Part shown: positions 59,297 to 64,000 of the stretch, piece after piece
Position numbering within the stretch: the first letter of the stretch is position 1
Layout: every line of letters begins with the position of its first letter
Source: Flavobacteriales bacterium
GTDB taxonomy: Bacteria > Bacteroidota > Bacteroidia > Flavobacteriales > Schleiferiaceae
Reading direction: 5' to 3'
Assembly (NCBI GenBank): GCA_017795025.1
Contig: CP051243.1
Coordinates: 310,001 to 374,000, forward strand
Length of the DNA stretch: 64,000 nt
The notes under the pieces: model-generated
What the model saw: the letters and a program-made list of their open reading frames with translations, nothing else
The model's database searches: none
What the model was told of the DNA's origin: nothing
Position numbers and translations under genes: made by a program

Positions 59297-59340
59297 AAGT
59301 GTCTATTTTACACTTATGCAATTTATGAATATTATTGCAT
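59294..59340 (-). promoter_or_regulatory. Start-codon hairpin/operator of the GH57 gene with a second overlapping inverted repeat
   Basis: Perfect 9-bp inverted repeat: CATAAGTGT (59294-59302), 7-base loop, ACACTTATG (59310-59318). CAT at 59294-59296 is the start codon complement, so in mRNA the AUG is the last part of a stem. A second perfect inverted repeat, ATGCAAT (59316-59322) and ATTGCAT (59334-59340), shares three bases with the first, so the two stems cannot both form fully. The same core occurs at 37180-37204. Confidence 0.6.
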
Positions 59341-59477
59341 TGTTGGAGGCTGATTTTAAAACACAAAAAGGAACGGTTCGCAGAATTATTTCCAATGAGT
59401 TCTCTTTTGTTAGCCTGAAAAGGTATACCTTAATGTTCCTGTTATTCTTAAGCTAATTGAAAGACCCTAACTCACCA

Positions 59478-61538
59478 ATGACCGAACTTCGGAGCAAATC
59501 CATATTCATCTTTTTTTTAATGGCTAGCCTTTTCTTAAAAGCTCAGGAGCTGCCTCCGCAGCTTTTAGAAATGGAAAAGGGCTTGGATACGGCTCAAGGT
59601 GAATCCCGCTACGGTCTTTTAATGAGTTTGGCGCAAAACTCGGCCCAATACAATATCAAACGTTCGCAAGCTTTTGTGCTCGAGGCCATTGAAGTGGCAA
59701 AGGCCATAGATAATACCGCCTACCATGCCCGCGGTTTAAATGGCATGGGTATTACGCATTTCATGCAGGGTGACCTCGATTCGGCCCTTCATTATTACGA
59801 ACGTTCCTTGGCAATAAATCTAGCAGCTCAAGATAGTTTGGGACTGGGAGTTAATTACAGCAACCTGAGTAATGTTCATGTTGAAATGGGCGATTACAAC
59901 CAGGCGATTCAGTACTTTTTTAAAGGCTTGGAAATGGCGCGCCTGCAGCAGGACTCGGGTACCATGGCCGATATTCACAATAATTTGGCTCGGCTGTATA
60001 AGCGTCTTAGAATGTATGAAGAAGCGATTACTGAAACTAAGAAAGCCATTGAATTATATAAGGCAATTGATGAAGAGGATTTAGTAGCGGAATACAATAA
60101 CCTTGGTATTACCTATCAGGATAAGGGCGATTTAGATTCGGCCATTTTTTACTTCCGAAGCTGTATAAAATACTCTTTAAAGAGCGGCATCAAGGAAGGC
60201 TTATTTTTGGCAGCTACTAATATCTCTGGGGCTTATCAACAGCAGAACAATACTGACTCGGCCCGTTATTATATTGATCTCGCTTTTAAGGATACGACTC
60301 TTCCTAAAAATCCAAGGTTTTTCCTTACCGTAGGAGTTTCTCAAGTAGCCGTTTTAATTGATGAGGGCAAAAATCAGGAAGCGCTCGATTTATCATTTGA
60401 ACTTTTGGAAATTGCGCTTAAGGCCAGTCGGGTTAAGGAGCAAGCGAATTTATACGGACATATACAAACCTGTTATGCTAATTTAAAGCAGTTCAATCAG
60501 GCCTATTTTTACCTAGATAAATACTATCAGCTGGGTGATTCTTTACGCTCCGAATCTAATCTAACAGAGATTGCCCGAGTAAGGGAGAAGTATGAATATC
60601 AAATTGAAAAAGATCGTCTGGAAGCTGAGCACCTCAAGGAGATTCAGGACGAAAAACAACTTCAACAACAGAGCTACTACTTTTTAGGGTTTTTAGGCTT
60701 GCTTAGCCTCTTTCTAGCATTCTATGGCTATACCCGGCGTAAGCGAAATATCATGCTCCGAAAAAAGAATGCTCAGATTGAAAAACAGAATCAGGAAATA
60801 CAGGAGCAAGATGAAGAGCTTCGCGTTCAAAAGCGCAATCTGGAGGCATTAAACAACTTCAAGGACCGAATACTGGCGGTAATGGCTCACGATTTGAAGT
60901 CCCCCTTAAATTCCTTACAGGGTTTATTGGATTTAAACCTATTGGCTGAAGCGCAAGATCCCGCTTTACTTAAGGAAATGATGGCCAAGCTAGGAACGCA
61001 ATTGGTGATTGTGCGGCAAAGCGTAGAGAACCTGCTACATTGGGCCCGCTTGCAACTAGGCGCCTCCAGTCAGATGGATGATAAAGGCGCATTAATCGGT
61101 CCTACCATTCATGAAGTACTGGCCTTATATCAAGGTATGGTTAATACCAAAAGTTTAAATATAAAGATGGAGCTAGAGGATCCGCAACACAATCTGGATG
61201 TGGTCCCCGAGATTCTACGTATTGTATTGCGTAATCTACTTTCCAATGCCCTAAAATACAGTCCGCAAGGCGGTGAGATTCAAATCCGAAGTAGCCTTGA
61301 GGCCAATTTTATTCGCCTATCGGTACGGGATCAGGGACCTGGACTTAAAAAAGAGCAGCAGGAGGCTATGTTTGCCGAGATGATGCAATCTACCGAAGGA
61401 AGCAGTAAAGAAAAGGGAACCGGACTGGGCCTATACCTAAGTGCCGAATTTATACGAACAAGTGGTGGCCGTATTGGTGTGAAAAGTGAACTGGGCAAAG
61501 GATCTGAGTTCTGGTTTACCCTACCCTTGAAAGACTAA
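59478..61538 (+). CDS. TPR-repeat sensor histidine kinase
   Basis: Membrane histidine kinase of 686 residues. A signal-type hydrophobic N-terminus (about 9-22) is followed by a periplasmic TPR array (roughly 50-370, e.g. GLNGMGITHFMQGDLDSALH, and NLGITYQDKGDLDSAIFYF). Then come one membrane helix at about 400-415, a coiled coil, the dimerisation domain with phospho-accepting H471 in MAHDLKSP, and a HATPase_c domain with N box NLLSNALKYSP, DQGPGL and GTGLGLY. The start is the ATG at 59478; a TTG at 59457 is the alternative. No response regulator is next to it, so it is an orphan; the regulator cassette at 10.5-12.6 kb is one possible partner, which is only speculation. Confidence 0.9.
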   Translation: MTELRSKSIFIFFLMASLFLKAQELPPQLLEMEKGLDTAQGESRYGLLMSLAQNSAQYNIKRSQAFVLEAIEVAKAIDNTAYHARGLNGMGITHFMQGDLDSALHYYERSLAINLAAQDSLGLGVNYSNLSNVHVEMGDYNQAIQYFFKGLEMARLQQDSGTMADIHNNLARLYKRLRMYEEAITETKKAIELYKAIDEEDLVAEYNNLGITYQDKGDLDSAIFYFRSCIKYSLKSGIKEGLFLAATNISGAYQQQNNTDSARYYIDLAFKDTTLPKNPRFFLTVGVSQVAVLIDEGKNQEALDLSFELLEIALKASRVKEQANLYGHIQTCYANLKQFNQAYFYLDKYYQLGDSLRSESNLTEIARVREKYEYQIEKDRLEAEHLKEIQDEKQLQQQSYYFLGFLGLLSLFLAFYGYTRRKRNIMLRKKNAQIEKQNQEIQEQDEELRVQKRNLEALNNFKDRILAVMAHDLKSPLNSLQGLLDLNLLAEAQDPALLKEMMAKLGTQLVIVRQSVENLLHWARLQLGASSQMDDKGALIGPTIHEVLALYQGMVNTKSLNIKMELEDPQHNLDVVPEILRIVLRNLLSNALKYSPQGGEIQIRSSLEANFIRLSVRDQGPGLKKEQQEAMFAEMMQSTEGSSKEKGTGLGLYLSAEFIRTSGGRIGVKSELGKGSEFWFTLPLKD

Positions 61539-61578
61539 AGGCCACTTAATTTTTTTTCATTCTAGACCAATAGCGACT

Positions 61579-61586
61579 TAGCTTTG
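61579..61586 (+). promoter_or_regulatory. Candidate -7 box for the CusA/CzcA gene
   Basis: TAGCTTTG is an exact match to TAnnTTTG, 40 bases after the kinase stop codon, giving a leader of about 65 bases. No clear -33 TTG is seen. Confidence 0.4.
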
Positions 61587-61657
61587 ATTAATCCTAAATC
61601 CGACCATCTTAAGCATGATGTAGGGCTTCGTGGATACATTGTTAAGCGACAAATACT

Positions 61658-64000
61658 TTGAAAAAAATTATACAGTACAGCCTTAACCACAAGCTGATTA
61701 TCCTCCTACTATCCCTTGCCATCGTAGCTTTTGGATCTTATGCCCTAAGCCAGATTTCGATTGGCGCAGTTCCCGATATCACCAACAATCAGGTCCAGGT
61801 AATTACCACTTCTCGAAACTTGGCAACCGAAGATGTAGAGCGATACCTGACGTATCCGGTAGAACTGGAAATGGCTAACCTACCGGGAGTGAAAGAAATT
61901 CGCTCGGTTAGCAAATTCGGTTTATCGGTAGTAACCATTGTTTTTGATGATGATTTAGGGACCTATTTGCCCCGTCAATTAATAGCCGAAAAGCTACTGG
62001 CGGCGGAGCGTAACATTCCAGAAGGTTTTGGTGTGCCCTTTATGGGACCCATTACCACGGGCCTCGGTGAAATCTACCAGTACACCCTTGAGGTAGATTC
62101 GGCCCACCGCGATCAGTATAGTATAACCGACCTACGTACCATTCAAGATTGGATTGTAAAGCGACAATTATCCGGGATTAATGGGGTAGTAGAAGTAAAT
62201 ACTTGGGGCGGTTACTTAAAACAGTATCAGGTGGCCATCAACCCCGATTTACTGCGGAGCTTGAATGTTAATCTTGATGCGGTATACCGAGCCCTAAAGC
62301 AAAACAATGGCTTGGCTGGGGGGGCTTATATCGAAAAGGGAGATCAGAGTTATTTTATTCGTAGTGAAGGCTTAGCCAAGAGTATTCAGGATATAGAAAA
62401 CATCGTAGTAGAGAAACGGGGATCCCGTCCTATTCTGGTAAAAGACCTGGCCACAGTGAAGATTGACGCAGCCCCCCGGTTTGGGGCGATAACCGCTAAT
62501 GGGCAGGGCGAAAGAGTGATGGGGCAAGTTATGATGCTCAAAGACGCCAACTCTAAAAAGGTTATTGAAAGCGTTAAAGATCGGGTAGCCGAGATCAGTG
62601 CCAATCTGCCGGAAGGCATTTACCTAAACCCCTTTTTAGAGCGCAGCGAATTAATTGGCAAAACGACCTTTACCATTGCCGAGAACCTCATTTTAGGTTG
62701 CTTGATTGTGATTTTTGTGGTAGTGCTCCTATTGGGAAATTTCCGATCGGGAATGGTTGTCGCCTCCATGATTCCGATTACCCTTCTCTTCGCCATTTCA
62801 TTGATGTATGTTTTCGGCATTGATGCCAATTTGATGAGTCTGGGTGCCATTGACTTTGGGATTATCATTGATGGGGCGGTGATTATTGTTGAATATATTG
62901 CCTACCGGATTACCCGCGAATTCAAAGTTTTGGAAGGATTAAGTGCGGCGGATCGCCGAGCAAAAATCGATGGAATTACTTTGGAAGCATCGCATAAAAT
63001 GATGCACTCGGCAGTTTTTGGGCAGTTAATCATCATCATCGTTTTTATCCCCATTTTAAGTTTAGCCGGGGTAGAAGGGAAGATGTTTCGACCCATGGCT
63101 TTAGTGTTCAGTTTTGCTCTTACCGGTGCCATGCTACTTTGTTTCACCTATGTTCCGGTGATGGCCTCCTTGTTTCTGAAACCCAAAGCATCTAAAGGGC
63201 CCAACTTCGCCGATAGAATTATGCACCGTTTGGAGGCTTGGTATCGTCCTAGCTTAAACTGGGCTTTGGGCCACGCCCGCCTGGTAATAGCCGCAGCCTT
63301 CACCCTCTTTCTAGCGGCGGTCGTGCTTTTTACCCGCATGGGAGGCGAGTTTGTGCCTACCCTCGATGAAGGAGATTATGTTATTCAGCCGGTTTTAAAA
63401 ACAGGTACCTCCTTAGAGCGCACCATCGAGCTGACCACCAAAATGGAGCAAATTTTAAAAGGTTTCCCAGAGGTAGATCAGGTGGTAAGTCGCATCGGTG
63501 CCGCCGAAGTTCCAACCGATCCCATGTCGATGGAAGAGGCGGATGTAATCATCAAATTGAAGCCTAGGGGAGAATGGCAAACGGCAGAAACTAAAGATGA
63601 CCTTGCCAATCGTTTTAAAGAGGCCTTAATGATTATTCCCGGGGTAGATTATGAGTTCACTCAGCCAATCGAAATGCGCTTTAATGAGCTGATAACGGGG
63701 GTAAGGGCTGATTTAGCCATCAAGATCTTCGGTGAAGATTTGGATGTGCTCAGTAGCTTAGCCCATCAGATAAGTGCTAAAATTGAGGGTGTTCCGGGTG
63801 CAGCCGACATAAGCGTTGAAAAAATTGTGGGGCTTCCTCAGGTTAAGGTTTCCTTTAAACGTGCCCAAATGGCTCGCTACGGCTTAGATGTAGAGTCGCT
63901 CAATCAATATATCTCGGCCGGATTTGCCGGAGCAAAGGTGGGGTCCATCTTCGAGGGGGAGAAGCAATTTGATATTGGTCTTCGCTTTGATGCCGATTGG
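61658..64000 (+). CDS. CusA/CzcA-family heavy-metal efflux RND transporter, 5' part
   Basis: Inner-membrane RND pump that exports metal ions using proton motive force. The frame starts at TTG 61658 (MKKIIQYSLNHKLIILLLSL) and is open to the end of the window, giving 781 residues; full-length members are about 1030 residues, or about 1450 when a TolC part is fused, as in many Bacteroidota. The first membrane helix is followed by the porter domain (GAVPDITNNQVQVITT). The HME-type proton-relay motif GAIDFGIIIDGAVIIVE (about 405) has the Asp-Asp-Glu pattern of CzcA. The metal (Cu/Ag or Co/Zn/Cd) cannot be assigned from this part. Confidence 0.88.
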   Translation, partial: MKKIIQYSLNHKLIILLLSLAIVAFGSYALSQISIGAVPDITNNQVQVITTSRNLATEDVERYLTYPVELEMANLPGVKEIRSVSKFGLSVVTIVFDDDLGTYLPRQLIAEKLLAAERNIPEGFGVPFMGPITTGLGEIYQYTLEVDSAHRDQYSITDLRTIQDWIVKRQLSGINGVVEVNTWGGYLKQYQVAINPDLLRSLNVNLDAVYRALKQNNGLAGGAYIEKGDQSYFIRSEGLAKSIQDIENIVVEKRGSRPILVKDLATVKIDAAPRFGAITANGQGERVMGQVMMLKDANSKKVIESVKDRVAEISANLPEGIYLNPFLERSELIGKTTFTIAENLILGCLIVIFVVVLLLGNFRSGMVVASMIPITLLFAISLMYVFGIDANLMSLGAIDFGIIIDGAVIIVEYIAYRITREFKVLEGLSAADRRAKIDGITLEASHKMMHSAVFGQLIIIIVFIPILSLAGVEGKMFRPMALVFSFALTGAMLLCFTYVPVMASLFLKPKASKGPNFADRIMHRLEAWYRPSLNWALGHARLVIAAAFTLFLAAVVLFTRMGGEFVPTLDEGDYVIQPVLKTGTSLERTIELTTKMEQILKGFPEVDQVVSRIGAAEVPTDPMSMEEADVIIKLKPRGEWQTAETKDDLANRFKEALMIIPGVDYEFTQPIEMRFNELITGVRADLAIKIFGEDLDVLSSLAHQISAKIEGVPGAADISVEKIVGLPQVKVSFKRAQMARYGLDVESLNQYISAGFAGAKVGSIFEGEKQFDIGLRFDADW

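Noticed and set aside
59325-59456. 43-codon plus-strand open frame before the histidine kinase gene
   Set aside because: It begins inside the GH57 leader repeats, has no recognisable features and ends beside the kinase start. It may be an upstream leader peptide, but nothing supports translation.
1-64000. Search by eye for tRNA genes, insertion sequences, integrases, attachment-site repeats and a replication origin
   Set aside because: None was recognised; the only structural RNA found is RNase P RNA. A covariance-model scan would be needed to exclude small RNAs.

Overview
The window looks like chromosome from a Bacteroidota member, probably a marine or aquatic relative of the Flavobacteriales. 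The evidence is: five secreted proteins ending in a type IX secretion (T9SS) type A sorting domain; the Bacteroidota -7 promoter box TAnnTTTG in front of several genes and of rnpB; little Shine-Dalgarno signal; frequent GTG/TTG starts; and family-typical proteins such as an Lnb-type lipoprotein N-acyltransferase, choice-of-anchor B, a membrane MutS-like ATPase and CusA/CzcA. No integrase, IS element, tRNA or CRISPR array was seen. Species cannot be named from sequence alone.

Layout. 1-6.9 kb: 3' end of ychF, then topoisomerase IV parE and parC with a small membrane-protein gene overlapping both, then a T9SS-secreted choice-of-anchor B protein. 7-23.5 kb: a large exopolysaccharide locus containing six glycosyltransferases or sugar transferases, a sulfotransferase, a Wzx-like flippase, a sigma-54 activator, an Hpt protein, a single-domain response regulator, an initiating sugar transferase fused to a degenerate receiver, a half-size TolC protein, a Wzz/GumC-like chain-length protein and an O-antigen ligase/polymerase-like protein. 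The product is likely a sulfated surface polysaccharide made through a Wzx/Wzy-type route and possibly governed by phosphorelay. 23.5-26.7 kb: a membrane MutS-like ATPase and a MATE exporter.

26.7-37.2 kb (minus): one gene for a secreted protein of about 3480 residues with 25 tandem modules of about 110 residues that resemble alpha-glucan-binding CBM/E-set domains. 37.3-39.9 kb: Lnb, an Omp85-like barrel and a small GNAT. 40.2-53.3 kb: two tandem paralogous giant T9SS proteins (2153 and 2192 aa) built of FnIII, MAM/jelly-roll and PKD modules. 53.4-55.4 kb: a Smr protein, the RNase P RNA gene, an unlisted 56-aa membrane peptide and a HigBA-like toxin-antitoxin pair. 55.4-64 kb: trxB, a secreted GH57 enzyme with a CBM25-like module, a TPR histidine kinase and the 5' part of a CusA/CzcA efflux pump.

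The most striking link is between the giant 25-repeat protein and the GH57 protein. Both are secreted and both look alpha-glucan related. Although 22 kb apart, they carry the same inverted-repeat element (AGTGT-N7-ACACTTAT in plus-strand orientation) placed exactly at their start codons, which suggests a shared regulator or a start-codon hairpin. The second candidate novelty is the phosphorelay cassette inside the polysaccharide operon, ending in a sugar transferase whose receiver-like domain has Glu at the expected phospho-Asp position.
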